Shown: positions 1-8,674, numbered from the stretch's first letter. The stretch: 32,170 nucleotides of DNA from Moduliflexus sp964602655 (GCA_964602655.1 CAZRSF010000073.1:1-32170), one strand, 5' to 3'. The notes: a model not told the origin generated them from the sequence alone. Translations and numbers: made by a program.

Positions 1-2
1 GC

Positions 3-2777
3 TTTATCATTGATTGGCTCTGGTTCGGCTCGCTCAGTTACAGCGCGGTGTTCTGGAAGATGTTCACCGCGAAATTCTGGTATGTGCTGCTGTTTACCGC
101 AGTCGGCGCGGGCTTTCTCGGCGCGAATTTCTGGCAGGCGCTCCGGGTCGGCAAAAAAGATGGACGCCCGCTGCAAATCAATCCGGACGCCTTCGCTCGC
201 TATGATCTCGGCGAATACGCCGAGCCGCTGCGCCAATTAACCTCTGGCGGCGTCAAACGCGCCCCGCTGCTGCTCTGGACGATCACCGCCGCGCTCGCGT
301 TACTGACCGGGCTGTCGGTCGCGCCGCATTGGGAAACGCTGCTGAAGTATTTCAACAGCGTGCCGTTCGGCAAAACCGATCCGTTGTTTGGCCGGGACAT
401 CGGCTTTTATGTCTTTGCCCTGCCAGTGCATAATTTGATCAATAGTTGGCTGATGTCGCTGACGGTGCTCGGTTTTATCGGGGTTGCCGCGATCTACGGA
501 ATCAATGGCCTGTTCAGCGTGCAGGGGCGGTCGCTCAATCTTGCCAGGAATGTCAAATCTCACCTGTACGGGCTGGTGATTTTCGGACTGCTGCTGAAGG
601 CATGGAGTTATCGGCTGCAAATGTTCGACCTGCTTTATTCCCGGCAAGGACCTGTGTTCGGCGCGGGTTACACCGATTATTACGCCGACCGCTTCGCCTT
701 ATGGGGCTTGCTGCTGTACGTGTTAGCGCTGGCAGCGTTGACGCTCTCCGGCCTGTTTTCCGCGAAAAATCGCGCCGTCTGGGTCGTGATCGGCATCGTG
801 CTCTTAATCCCGATTGCCGTTGTGATTCAAGGCATCGTGCCTGGCATGGTGCAGCAGATGATTGTCAAGCCGAACGAATTCATCAAAGAAGAGCCGTTTA
901 TCAAGCACAACATCGAAATGACGAATGACGCTTACGGATTGACGAATATCGCCGTCAAATCGTTTCCAGCGGAAAATTCGCTGACCCTCGACACGCTGAA
1001 ACAGAACGAGGACACAGTCAACAATATCCGCTTGTGGGATCAAATACCGCTGCTCAGCACGTATCAGCAAATCCAATCCATCCGCACCTATTACACCTTC
1101 TACAATGTTGACGTGGATCGGTATGAAATTGACGGCACCGTGCGCCAGGTGATGCTCGCGCCGCGCGAATTGGAACGGGAAAAACTTGCGACGCAGGCGC
1201 AAACCTGGGTGTTGAAGCGCCTGACCTACACGCATGGCTACGGCGTGGTCATGAACCCGGTCAACAGCGTCACGTCGGAAGGGCTGCCGGAATTGTTCAT
1301 CAAAGACATTCCGCCCGTTTCGCCCGTCGGATTCGACGCCGCGAATACGGCGATCTATTTCGGCGAACAGCAGTACGGTCAGGCGCAAACGCCGCAGGGA
1401 CAGCAAGCGCCGCCGCGATCACTCGCCAGCGACCGCGATGATTACGTCATCGTCAGAACAAAGGGAAATGCCGGAAAAGAAGCTGAATTTCATTATCCTT
1501 CCGGCGATGAAAATATTTACATCAAATATGACGGCACGGGCGGCATCCGCATGGGAACCATCTTTCATCGCATGTTGTTCGCGTGGGGTTTCCGGGAGAT
1601 GAATATTCTCTTGACCGGCTCGACCACCAACGAAAGCCGGATCATGTTCCGCCGCAACATTCAGGCGCGGATTCGCCATATTGCGCCGTTCCTCGAATTA
1701 GACAACGATCCGTATATCGTGTTGAACGAAGGGCGGCTGTTCTGGCTTCAGGACGCGTATGTCATGACCGACCGCTATCCGTATTCCGAGCCGGTCTATT
1801 ATAATCGCCATCCGATCAACTATATCCGCAATTCCGTCAAAATCGTGGTGGACGCCTACAACGGCAGCGTGGATTTCTATTTGATGGACCCGAACGAGCC
1901 GCTCGGCAAAACGTATCAGAACATTTTTCCGAAGATGTTCAAGGATTTTGCCGCCATGCCGGACGGCCTCAAAGCCCATATCCGCTATCCGCACGATCTG
2001 TTTTCCATTCAGATGCTTCAGTATAACACTTATCACATGAAAGACACGAAGGTGTTTTACAGCAAAGAGGATTTGTGGACGATTCCTAAAGAAACATACG
2101 GCGAAGAAACGGTGCAGATGGATCCGTATTACATGCAGATGCGTCTGCCCGGCGAGACGAAACAGGAGTTTATCTTGATGAACCCGGTGACGCCGAAAAA
2201 CAAAGACAATATGATCGCCTGGCTCGCGGCTCGCTGCGATCAGGAGCATTACGGCGAATTGCTGGTCTATAAATTCCCCAAAGATAAACTGGTCTATGGT
2301 CCGGCGCAAATCGAAGCGCGCATCAACCAGGATACCACGATTTCGCAGCAATTTTCGCTCTGGGATCAGCGCGGCTCAGGCGTCATTCGAGGCAATTTGC
2401 TCGTCATCCCGATTGACGGTTCGATTCTGTACGTCGAGCCGATCTATTTGAAAGCCGAACAGCGGGATTTGCCGGAATTGAAACGGGTCGTCGCCTCGTA
2501 TGGCGGCGAAGTCGCCATGGAACTGACATTGCAGCAAGCGCTTGAGGCGGTCTTCGGCGGCAAGCTGCGCCCGGAAGAGCAGCACATCATCGAACGCATG
2601 CCGGCGGAACAATTGCAAACCGCCGAAATCGGCAGCGTCGTCCAGCAATTGAGCGACCACTTCAGCGCCGCCCGCCAGAGTCTCGCGCAGGGCGACTGGG
2701 TCAAATACGGCGAGGAAATGGCGAAAGCCGAAGAAATTATCAATATGCTGCAACAGCAATACGGTGCGCCGAAATAA
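3..2777 (+). CDS. UPF0182 family membrane protein (5' end outside window)
   Basis: This is a large integral membrane protein of the UPF0182/COG1615 family, whose biochemical function is unknown. The open frame continues to the window edge: the codons before the GTG at 48 read FIIDWLWFGSLSYSAVFW, the family's N-terminal 'DWLWF' region. The GTG is therefore internal and the true start is upstream. About six hydrophobic segments lie in the first ~270 visible residues. They are followed by a long soluble part that is probably extracytoplasmic. Family-typical stretches are visible, including VKPNEFIKEEPFI, AYGLTNIAV, GLPELFIKDIPP, RHPINYIRNSVKIVVDAYNG and HIRYPHDLFSIQM. At roughly 924 visible residues it is near the usual 900-1000. 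The C-terminus is a charged, helical tail rich in Glu and Gln. Nothing in the sequence reveals a substrate. Confidence 0.9.
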   Translation, partial: FIIDWLWFGSLSYSAVFWKMFTAKFWYVLLFTAVGAGFLGANFWQALRVGKKDGRPLQINPDAFARYDLGEYAEPLRQLTSGGVKRAPLLLWTITAALALLTGLSVAPHWETLLKYFNSVPFGKTDPLFGRDIGFYVFALPVHNLINSWLMSLTVLGFIGVAAIYGINGLFSVQGRSLNLARNVKSHLYGLVIFGLLLKAWSYRLQMFDLLYSRQGPVFGAGYTDYYADRFALWGLLLYVLALAALTLSGLFSAKNRAVWVVIGIVLLIPIAVVIQGIVPGMVQQMIVKPNEFIKEEPFIKHNIEMTNDAYGLTNIAVKSFPAENSLTLDTLKQNEDTVNNIRLWDQIPLLSTYQQIQSIRTYYTFYNVDVDRYEIDGTVRQVMLAPRELEREKLATQAQTWVLKRLTYTHGYGVVMNPVNSVTSEGLPELFIKDIPPVSPVGFDAANTAIYFGEQQYGQAQTPQGQQAPPRSLASDRDDYVIVRTKGNAGKEAEFHYPSGDENIYIKYDGTGGIRMGTIFHRMLFAWGFREMNILLTGSTTNESRIMFRRNIQARIRHIAPFLELDNDPYIVLNEGRLFWLQDAYVMTDRYPYSEPVYYNRHPINYIRNSVKIVVDAYNGSVDFYLMDPNEPLGKTYQNIFPKMFKDFAAMPDGLKAHIRYPHDLFSIQMLQYNTYHMKDTKVFYSKEDLWTIPKETYGEETVQMDPYYMQMRLPGETKQEFILMNPVTPKNKDNMIAWLAARCDQEHYGELLVYKFPKDKLVYGPAQIEARINQDTTISQQFSLWDQRGSGVIRGNLLVIPIDGSILYVEPIYLKAEQRDLPELKRVVASYGGEVAMELTLQQALEAVFGGKLRPEEQHIIERMPAEQLQTAEIGSVVQQLSDHFSAARQSLAQGDWVKYGEEMAKAEEIINMLQQQYGAPK

Positions 2778-2816
2778 ATCGCAGGAGTGCAAACTTCGTG
2801 TTCATTCCGATCCTCT

Positions 2817-2942
2817 GACTAACCCCAGGCTTCAGCCTGGGGACTAAGGAATAACGTCCTTCCACTCTCGTCCGCCGCCTTTCAGGCGGCGGACGAGCGC
2901 AAGTCGGGAGGGTTTCCCCAGACTAAAGCCTGGGGTTAGTCA
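2817..2942. repeat. nested palindromic element 1
   Basis: The gap between the UPF0182 gene and the archease gene is almost filled by three stacked hairpins. The outer ends, GACTAACCCCAGGC and GCCTGGGGTTAGTC, are inverted copies of one another. Each end also folds on itself (CCCCAGGCTTCAGCCTGGGG on the left). The centre is a separate perfect hairpin, CTCGTCCGCCGCC / GGCGGCGGACGAG, near 2867-2896. The whole could fold into a cruciform or cloverleaf. No coding potential is seen. It probably belongs to a dispersed repeat class and could also act as a transcription stop. Confidence 0.85.
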
Positions 2943-2983
2943 TTCGTCATAGTATTGTCGCAAGCGAAAGTGAAATTTTCATC

Positions 2984-3403
2984 ATGAACCGTCGCTACGA
3001 AGAATTCGAACATACCGCCGACATCGGCGTGAACATTTACGGCGCGACGCTGGAAGATGTGTTTCGCAACGCCGGGTATGCGCTATTTAATACCATCGTT
3101 GACATCGAACACATTCAACCTTCTCTTGAGCGCAAAGTGTCTATTGTTGGAGACGATGACGAAACACTTTTGATGAACTGGCTGCGGGAATTGTTGTATC
3201 TCTGCGCCGTCGAAAACGAAGTCTATCGCGAATTCGATATCCGGTCGCTAAGCGCTGGAAAATTAAACGCCGCCATTCGCGGCGAGCGGCTCGATATGCG
3301 GCGGCATGATTTCAAAACCGAACTGAAAGCCGTGACCTATCATCAGTTCCAACTGAACAAAGACGCTGACGGCTGGAAAGCGACGGTCATTTTTGATGTG
3401 TAA
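2984..3403 (+). CDS. Archease family protein
   Basis: This 139-residue protein matches archease along its length. It has the N-terminal YEEFEHTADIGV motif, with the conserved Asp of HTADIG, a central LLMNWLRELLYL helix, the VTYHQ motif, and the typical end ATVIFDV. In characterised systems archease is a small cytoplasmic cofactor. It speeds guanylylation and turnover of the RNA ligase RtcB, used in tRNA splicing or RNA repair. No rtcB is visible here, so a partner would have to lie elsewhere. The ATG at 2984 gives the standard family N-terminus, although the upstream ribosome site is weak. The gene is rightward and followed by a palindrome only 7 nt after its stop, then anmK. Confidence 0.92.
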   Translation: MNRRYEEFEHTADIGVNIYGATLEDVFRNAGYALFNTIVDIEHIQPSLERKVSIVGDDDETLLMNWLRELLYLCAVENEVYREFDIRSLSAGKLNAAIRGERLDMRRHDFKTELKAVTYHQFQLNKDADGWKATVIFDV

Positions 3404-3410
3404 CCAATGC

Positions 3411-3443
3411 AACCCTGCCAAGGTTTCGAACCCTGGCAGGGTT
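3411..3443. repeat. 33-bp palindrome, CCCTG-N-CAGGG family (copy a)
   Basis: Arms AACCCTGCCAAGGTTT and its near-perfect reverse complement are joined around CG, with one internal mismatch. Each arm is itself semi-palindromic (CCCTGCCAAGG / CCCTGGCAGGG). It lies between archease and anmK and decides the anmK start: the open frame upstream of 3453 would have to read through this hairpin. Related copies are at 6406-6438 and 20620-20652. Confidence 0.85.
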
Positions 3444-3452
3444 ATTCGCAAC

Positions 3453-4676
3453 ATGAATATCATCGGCTTAATGTCCGGCACGTCGGTTGATGGAATTGAT
3501 GCGGTAATTGTTGACATTCGAAACGGGATAGGAGAGACTGACGCCGTTCGCGCGGATGTCCTGCAATTCGCCACCTATCCCTATCCTGAAGGCGTGCGCG
3601 AACGCATATTGGACATTTCGACACCGGGCGCGGGCAGCGTGGAAAAAATTTGCCGCCTGAACGCTTATCTCGGTGAATTATTCGCGCAAGCGGCGCTGAA
3701 TATCGTCAACGAAGCGGGCATGACGCTCACGTCAATTGACGCCGTCGGATCGCATGGACAGACGATTCATCATTTGCCGCAACCGCAGGACGAGCAGGGC
3801 ATTTCAGTGCGCTCTACGCTGCAAATCGGTGAGCCTTCGATTATCGCGGAACGCACCGGCATCACGACCGTTGCCGATTTCCGACCTCGCGACATGGCGG
3901 CTGGCGGTCAGGGCGCGCCGCTCGCGCCTTATGGACATTATCTGCTGTTTCGCCATCCGACGCGAGCGCGCATCGTCACGAATATCGGCGGCATCAGCAA
4001 TTTGACCTATCTTCCGGCAGACGCAACGCCGGATCAGGTGATCGCATTCGATACCGGGCCGGGCAACATGCTGATTGACGATTTAATGCGCGAGTTCTCC
4101 GAGGGAAAACGCGCGTATGACAAAGACGGACGCGAAGCGGCGCAAGGGATATGTGACGCTGAGTTGTTGGAATGGCTGATGATGTACCCGTATTTTTCGC
4201 GTAAACCACCCAAATCAACCGGACGCGAAATGTTCGGGCGAGAATATCTGCTGCGCATCCGCGAAGAAGCCTATTTGCGAGGGATCGCAGACGCCGATTT
4301 GCTCAGAACAATCACGGAATATACGGCGGAATCTATTGTCCAGAGCTTCAAGGCGTTTCTTCCTGGCATACAAGACCAGTTGGCTGGAGAAGAAGGCGCA
4401 GCAGCGCTTGACCTGCTGTTTTGCGGCGGCGGCGTCAGAAATCACACGCTCATGCAGGCGTTGCAGCAGCGTGTGCTCCCGGCATCAATCGCATCGGTCG
4501 AGCAGGTCGGCGTCTCCAGCGATGCATTGGAAGCCGTGATTTTTGCGCTGTTCGCGCGTGAGACATTAACAGGCCGCCCGGCGAATCTGCCCGGAGTGAC
4601 GGGGGCGGCACATCCGGTTATTTTAGGGAAAATTGTTCCAGGTCGCTCTTTTCGAAGTTTGGGGGGAATTCTGTAA
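3453..4676 (+). CDS. anmK: Anhydro-N-acetylmuramic acid kinase
   Basis: AnmK phosphorylates 1,6-anhydro-MurNAc released during peptidoglycan turnover, yielding MurNAc-6-phosphate, in the cytoplasm. Diagnostic motifs of the ASKHA-fold family are all present. They include GLMSGTSVDGIDA at the N-terminus, GSHGQTIHH, DFRPRDMAAGGQGAPLAPYG, NIGGISNLT, AFDTGPGNMLIDD, KPPKSTGREMFG, LLFCGGGVRNHTLM and a C-terminal DALEAVIFALFA. At 407 residues it is slightly longer than the roughly 370-residue enterobacterial enzyme. I chose the ATG at 3453 because it puts GLMSGTS five residues in. The longer frame from 3393 overlaps the archease stop and translates a palindrome. The next gene starts 36 nt downstream. 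Confidence 0.95.
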   Translation: MNIIGLMSGTSVDGIDAVIVDIRNGIGETDAVRADVLQFATYPYPEGVRERILDISTPGAGSVEKICRLNAYLGELFAQAALNIVNEAGMTLTSIDAVGSHGQTIHHLPQPQDEQGISVRSTLQIGEPSIIAERTGITTVADFRPRDMAAGGQGAPLAPYGHYLLFRHPTRARIVTNIGGISNLTYLPADATPDQVIAFDTGPGNMLIDDLMREFSEGKRAYDKDGREAAQGICDAELLEWLMMYPYFSRKPPKSTGREMFGREYLLRIREEAYLRGIADADLLRTITEYTAESIVQSFKAFLPGIQDQLAGEEGAAALDLLFCGGGVRNHTLMQALQQRVLPASIASVEQVGVSSDALEAVIFALFARETLTGRPANLPGVTGAAHPVILGKIVPGRSFRSLGGIL

Positions 4677-4712
4677 TATGAACCAATCCATTCACTTACG
4701 ACAGGCGCTCGC

Positions 4713-6386
4713 ATGAAAAAATATTTTGCCATTTGCGTTGACGATGAACAGGCTGTGTTGAATCAGCTTGCGGCTCAATTGGAAGAGCATTTTCAATATT
4801 TCTGCGAATTCGAATATGCCGAAAGCGCAGAAGAAGGATTAGCGTTGTATCGCGAATTGACCGGCCAGGGACACCGCGTCTGGCTGATTGTCAGCGATCA
4901 GGTCATGCCGGGCATGTTGGGCGATATGTTTCTGGCAGCGATCCATGAGATAGACCGCCAGGCGATCAAGGTGCTGCTGACAGGCCAGGCCGGACTGCAA
5001 GACACTGTCCGGGCGATCAATCACGCCGGACTGAATTATTACATCGAAAAGCCCTGGAATAAGCGCGATTTGATCATGATTCTCGACCGGCTGCGAACGC
5101 AATACGAAATCACGATTGCGCAGCGGATCATGGCGGTAGAACGCGAGAAATGGCTCAAAGAACTCTCGATCCTCTATGAGATGAACCTCCTGTTTGCCTC
5201 TTCGATTGATTTGAAAGAGACGCTGAACACAGTGTTCTACAACATATTGAACGCCATTCAGGCCGAAGCCGGATCGATGTTTCTCATGGACGACCAGAGC
5301 AATACGCTGGCCTGCCGGATTTGTCAGGGGCCAAAAGATATTACCGGCATTCACGTGCCGTTCGGCAAAGGCATTGTCGGGCATGTCGCCAAAACGCGGC
5401 AGGTGGACGTGACGACCGACGTCAAACACGACGTTCGCCATTTTCCCGATATAGACGAGCAAAGCGGATTTGTCACGCATTCGATGGTGTCCGTGCCGCT
5501 GATTACGAAAGACGAACTGTTAGGCGTCATTCAAGTGATCAATAAAAAAGGGGGCAAAACATTTTCGCAGGAAGATGTCAACCTGCTGCAATCCCTGAGC
5601 AGCGGCGCGGCGATGGCGATTCAAAATGCGCGTTTTTCGCAGCGGCTGCTGCAAGAAGAGCGCATCATGAGCGAACTCATGATCGCGCATCAAATCCAGC
5701 AGGGGATTCTGCCCCGCCCATTCGAAGGCCACCCGGCCATTCATTTCGAAGGAGCGAATCATCCGGCCAAAGATGTCGGCGGCGATTTTTACGACTATTT
5801 CCAACTGAACGGCAAGGAATTTGCGTTCATGATCGGCGATGTCTGCGGCAAAGGCGTCCCGGCGGCGATTTTTATGGCGAGCGCCCGCAGCACGATCAAG
5901 TCGCAAGCGTTGGCCGTGCTCGAACCGGCCAAAGTAATCCATTTTGCCAACAAACTGATTGCCGAAGACGCCCAGCACGGCATTTTCGTCACCGTATTTT
6001 ATGCCGTGTACGATCCGGAAACTCGCCTGCTGCGCTTTACTAACGCCGGTCATACGCTCCCGTTCCTCTACCGCTCGTCAACCGGCTCATGCGCGTCGTT
6101 GTTCAATACCAATTTCCCGCTTGGCGTGTTCGATCCCTTCACGTTCCAGGAATCCTCGTTTCAATTAGAGGCAGGAGACACGATTGTGCTCTATACCGAC
6201 GGCGTGAGCGAGGCATTGAATCCTCTCCGCGAGCAGTTCGGGACGGACCGACTGGTCAATTTGATTTTAGAGCATGGCAACCGTTCTCCGAAGGAATTGT
6301 TAGACGCGATTGTCGCTGATGTGCGCGCGTTCTCCGGCGACGTTCCCCAGCATGACGACATCACGCTCCTGATTGTCCGCGTGTGA
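4713..6386 (+). CDS. Response regulator with GAF and SpoIIE-type PP2C phosphatase domains
   Basis: This is a 557-residue, probably cytoplasmic signalling protein in three parts. Residues ~1-130 form a receiver domain with acidic pair D10/D11, phospho-acceptor D62 in IVSDQVMPG, T90 and K113 in IEKPW. Residues ~150-315 form a GAF domain, opening with LSILYEMNLLFASSIDLKE. Residues ~325-557 form a SpoIIE/RsbU PP2C phosphatase, with metal-binding Asp in DVGGDFYDY, MIGDVCGKGVPAA, YTDGVSEALN and DDITLLIV. In RsbU/RssB-like systems such proteins dephosphorylate an anti-sigma-factor antagonist. No STAS, anti-sigma or sigma gene lies nearby, so the target is unknown. The start ATG gives the standard receiver N-terminus. 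The gene runs in the same direction as anmK and cca. Confidence 0.93.
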   Translation: MKKYFAICVDDEQAVLNQLAAQLEEHFQYFCEFEYAESAEEGLALYRELTGQGHRVWLIVSDQVMPGMLGDMFLAAIHEIDRQAIKVLLTGQAGLQDTVRAINHAGLNYYIEKPWNKRDLIMILDRLRTQYEITIAQRIMAVEREKWLKELSILYEMNLLFASSIDLKETLNTVFYNILNAIQAEAGSMFLMDDQSNTLACRICQGPKDITGIHVPFGKGIVGHVAKTRQVDVTTDVKHDVRHFPDIDEQSGFVTHSMVSVPLITKDELLGVIQVINKKGGKTFSQEDVNLLQSLSSGAAMAIQNARFSQRLLQEERIMSELMIAHQIQQGILPRPFEGHPAIHFEGANHPAKDVGGDFYDYFQLNGKEFAFMIGDVCGKGVPAAIFMASARSTIKSQALAVLEPAKVIHFANKLIAEDAQHGIFVTVFYAVYDPETRLLRFTNAGHTLPFLYRSSTGSCASLFNTNFPLGVFDPFTFQESSFQLEAGDTIVLYTDGVSEALNPLREQFGTDRLVNLILEHGNRSPKELLDAIVADVRAFSGDVPQHDDITLLIVRV

Positions 6387-6405
6387 AAAGCTGTCATCAT
6401 CAAAC

Positions 6406-6438
6406 AGCCCTGACAGGGTTTTAAACCCTGTCAGGGCT
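6406..6438. repeat. 33-bp palindrome, CCCTG-N-CAGGG family (copy b)
   Basis: Perfect 16-bp arms (AGCCCTGACAGGGTTT and its complement) surround one central T. Each arm contains the smaller inverted repeat CCCTG-A-CAGGG. It sits 20 nt after the phosphatase stop and ends 2 nt before the GTG at 6441. It could act as a terminator or mRNA-end stabiliser. The same architecture recurs at 3411 and 20620. Confidence 0.9.
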
Positions 6439-6440
6439 AA

Positions 6441-7751
6441 GTGCCTGAAGCTCATGACCTCATGAAACAGTACGCGCTTCGAATTCTCAAAACCCTGCGA
6501 GAACATGGCTTTGCGGCCTATTGGGTCGGCGGATGCGTCCGCGATATGTTGATGAACGCCACGCCCGGCGATTACGATATTGTCACGAATGCCGCGCCGG
6601 AGCAGGTAGCACGGATTTTCAAGCGCACCGTGCCGGTTGGGGCGCAATTCGGCGTGATTCTCGTCGTATTCAACGGCATCAAATTCGAGATCGCGCAATT
6701 TCGCAACATGGCGGGCATGACTGAAGTGGAAGCCTGGCTGCGTGAAGATGTCCAGCACCGCGATTTGACGATCAACGGCATGGCCTACGATCCGCTGGCC
6801 GAGCAGATATTTGATTATGTCGGCGGACAAGAAGACATTCGGCGAAAAATCATTCGCGGCATCGGCGAACCTCGCGATCGGTTTCTCGAAGACCGGCTGC
6901 GGATGCTGCGGGCGATCCGTTTTGCCGTCCGTTTTGGCTATGAGCTTGATCCCGCGACGTATGCCGCCATTCAGGAACTTGCCCCGGACATTCAGCAAGT
7001 CAGCGTGGAGCGTATTCGCGAAGAACTCCTGAAAATCCTCACCTCGCCGCAGGCAGATCGCGGCGTTCGCCTGTTGGACGACAGCGGCCTGCTGCATGAG
7101 ATTCTGCCCGAAGTCGTCGCTCTGAAAGGCGTGACGCAGCCGCCGGAATTTCATCCCGAAGGGGACGTGTTTACGCATACGCTGTTAGCGCTACAGCAAA
7201 TGCAACAGCCGTCGCCGGAATTAGCGTTAGCAGTACTGTTGCACGATGTCGGCAAACCGGCGACGCGCACCGTCACCGACCGCATCCGCTTTCATCAGCA
7301 CGAACTCGTCGGAGCCGAGATGACTGAACGTATCTGTTCACGCTTGAAATTCTCCGCCGACGCCACCGAAAAAATTACCGCGCTTGTCCGCGAGCACCAA
7401 AAATTTTCCCATGCGCCAGAGATGAAAACCAGCACGTTGAAACGCTTTTTGCGTCAGGAACATTTTGCCGATATGTTGGAATTGCACCGTCTGGATCGCC
7501 TGAGCGCTCAACGCCCGTTAGATACGTATCATTTTTGTCTGGAAAAACTCAATGAATTCGCCCACGAAAAAATCCATCCGCCGCGCCTGATTTCCGGCGA
7601 CGATCTTGTCAAATTAGGCTTCGCGCCCGGCCCGGTCTTCAAGCGCGTGCTTGAATCTCTTGAAGACGCTCAGTTGGAAGGAACTGTCACCTATCGAGAA
7701 CAGGCAATCGAATTTGTCAAAGACCTTCAAACCACTGGAATTAACGGGTAG
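6441..7751 (+). CDS. cca: CCA-adding tRNA nucleotidyltransferase / poly(A) polymerase family, with HD domain
   Basis: This class II nucleotidyltransferase of 436 residues most likely adds or repairs the 3' CCA of tRNAs; some family members are poly(A) polymerases. The head domain shows VGGCVRDMLM, the catalytic Asp pair in GDYDIVTNA, HRDLTINGMAYDP (flexible loop/active site) and EDRLRMLRAIRFAVRFGY. The C-terminal half has an HD phosphohydrolase domain, with metal ligands in GDVFTHTLLAL and LLHDVGKPATR. HD domains in this family usually carry phosphatase or phosphodiesterase activity. The start is ambiguous. GTG 6441 directly follows a palindrome, with AGGG 4 nt upstream. ATG 6462 would give MKQYALRILKTL and is equally compatible with the family. 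Confidence 0.93.
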   Translation: MPEAHDLMKQYALRILKTLREHGFAAYWVGGCVRDMLMNATPGDYDIVTNAAPEQVARIFKRTVPVGAQFGVILVVFNGIKFEIAQFRNMAGMTEVEAWLREDVQHRDLTINGMAYDPLAEQIFDYVGGQEDIRRKIIRGIGEPRDRFLEDRLRMLRAIRFAVRFGYELDPATYAAIQELAPDIQQVSVERIREELLKILTSPQADRGVRLLDDSGLLHEILPEVVALKGVTQPPEFHPEGDVFTHTLLALQQMQQPSPELALAVLLHDVGKPATRTVTDRIRFHQHELVGAEMTERICSRLKFSADATEKITALVREHQKFSHAPEMKTSTLKRFLRQEHFADMLELHRLDRLSAQRPLDTYHFCLEKLNEFAHEKIHPPRLISGDDLVKLGFAPGPVFKRVLESLEDAQLEGTVTYREQAIEFVKDLQTTGING

Positions 7752-7801
7752 CGCCGGATTCCGTCAAAACGCTTGTGAGGGCGAATTTTGTATATCAAAA
7801 A

Positions 7802-8230
7802 ATGGTCGAAATACATTTATTGAAATCCTTATCACACCCTGAAATACGAGAACTTATCGCATGTTATTTTATGTTAACGCCGGAAGATATCGTTATCACA
7901 GAAAACATTGAAGACATCTTGAAATATAACAATTATTCAATATGGGTCAATGTCGTCCAACGTGCCTATGGTGATGTCAAAACATCAATAACCATCTATT
8001 CTATTGATTGGAACGCTAAGCAGTGCCTCACTTTTGCTCAATGGCTTGCCGTCAAAAGGCAAATGGCAACGATTGGAGAATTTACCAAAAACCTTCCTTA
8101 TGGCTATTGGAACATGGTTCGAGAAGATGGAAACATGGTAACAATTGTAGAAGATTTGGCAAAGGCAAGGGCATATTCTGAAGAAGAGGATGGTCTTTTC
8201 ATTGGACATATCATAAAATCAGGAGACTAA
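7802..8230 (+). CDS. Hypothetical protein, AT-rich
   Basis: I do not recognise this 142-residue protein. It is predicted soluble, with no signal peptide or membrane helix. It has an aromatic-rich middle (YNNYSIWVNVVQRAYGD) and an acidic C-terminal part (VEDLAKARAYSEEEDG). The DNA is visibly more AT-rich than the cca gene before it and the dehydrogenase after it. That suggests recent transfer, and it borders the rearranged toxin-antitoxin remnant region. The start is uncertain: GTG 7775 is an in-frame alternative, and neither start has a clear Shine-Dalgarno site. A hairpin follows 9 nt after the stop. A host-interaction or immunity role is possible from context, but nothing in the sequence shows it. 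Confidence 0.6.
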   Translation: MVEIHLLKSLSHPEIRELIACYFMLTPEDIVITENIEDILKYNNYSIWVNVVQRAYGDVKTSITIYSIDWNAKQCLTFAQWLAVKRQMATIGEFTKNLPYGYWNMVREDGNMVTIVEDLAKARAYSEEEDGLFIGHIIKSGD

Positions 8231-8238
8231 ATCACCTT

Positions 8239-8257
8239 CCATATCTATAAGATATGG
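8239..8257. terminator. Short hairpin after the AT-rich hypothetical gene
   Basis: The perfect inverted repeat CCATATCT-ATA-AGATATGG lies 9 nt after the stop of the preceding gene. It lacks a following T-run, so it is a weak intrinsic terminator at best. It may simply mark the edge of the duplicated segment, which begins at 8266. Confidence 0.35.
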
Positions 8258-8265
8258 ATAACAAA

Positions 8266-8387
8266 AGAGGAATCGTATGCAAAATTTTACGTTTTGGAAT
8301 CCGACGAAAATCGTGTTCGGCAAAGGCATGATCGCTGAAATCAGCCCTCATAAAATAGCAGCAGCATTTCAGATATACAACCCTTGA
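8266..8387 (+). pseudogene. Truncated duplicate of the alcohol dehydrogenase 5' end
   Basis: Positions 8266-8345 repeat 9141-9220, with only two differences seen. The copy carries the ribosome site AGAGGAATCGT, the ATG (8277 against 9152) and the first 22 codons of the downstream iron alcohol dehydrogenase. After GMIAEI the reading diverges into unrelated codons and stops at TGA 8385-8387, giving a 36-residue nonsense peptide. The near-identity indicates a recent event. The two copies lie 875 bp apart and bracket a decayed nucleotidyltransferase, an antitoxin-like gene and a toxin remnant. The fragment cannot encode a functional enzyme. Confidence 0.88.
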
Positions 8388-8408
8388 CGAAAATAAGGAT
8401 AATCACTA

Positions 8409-8628
8409 TGAACGAATGTTTGGTGAATCGAGAGGCCATGCAGGCATTGAAAGCGTTGCTCTTGACGACATTTCCGCATGAAATCGAACAGGTCATTCTC
8501 TCTATGACACTGACTTGAAATATGATCTGCTGACAGACCTGAAAGTCATTTCAACTGAAGAATTGCAGACGATCAAAGGCAAGCTGCCATTTATTCGAAC
8601 CGCGCTTGACACCGGAGTGCCATTATGA
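8409..8628 (+). pseudogene. Internally deleted MntA-type nucleotidyltransferase remnant
   Basis: A good ribosome site (AAGGA, 8 nt before ATG 8409) precedes a 36-codon frame, MNECLVNREAMQAL and so on to EIEQVIL. This resembles the N-terminus of small MNT-fold nucleotidyltransferases (MntA/HEPN-MNT type). The frame stops at TGA 8517. From 8503, in another frame, the sequence reads YDTDLKYDLLTDLKVIS, then STEELQTIKGKLPF, to a stop at 8626-8628. This matches the C-terminal part of the same family. The catalytic GS-x-x-x-G...D-x-D segment that should lie between them is missing. One out-of-frame internal deletion explains this. The family assignment rests on pattern recognition of both ends. Confidence 0.7.
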
Positions 8629-8674
8629 TATTGCAAACCGTGGAAGAGCCTCCAAAAGGGAAGGAGAATATATT

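Noticed and set aside
2817..2942. Possible CRISPR or riboswitch because of the repeated hairpins
   Set aside because: There are no regularly spaced direct repeats with unique spacers. The structure is inverted and matches the palindrome class found elsewhere in the window.
3393..3452. Upstream start for anmK at 3393/3396
   Set aside because: It would overlap the archease stop and translate the palindrome. The family N-terminus starts at 3453.
6300..7178. 292-codon minus-strand frame across the phosphatase end and cca
   Set aside because: Antisense to conserved motifs of cca and crosses a palindrome. No independent support.
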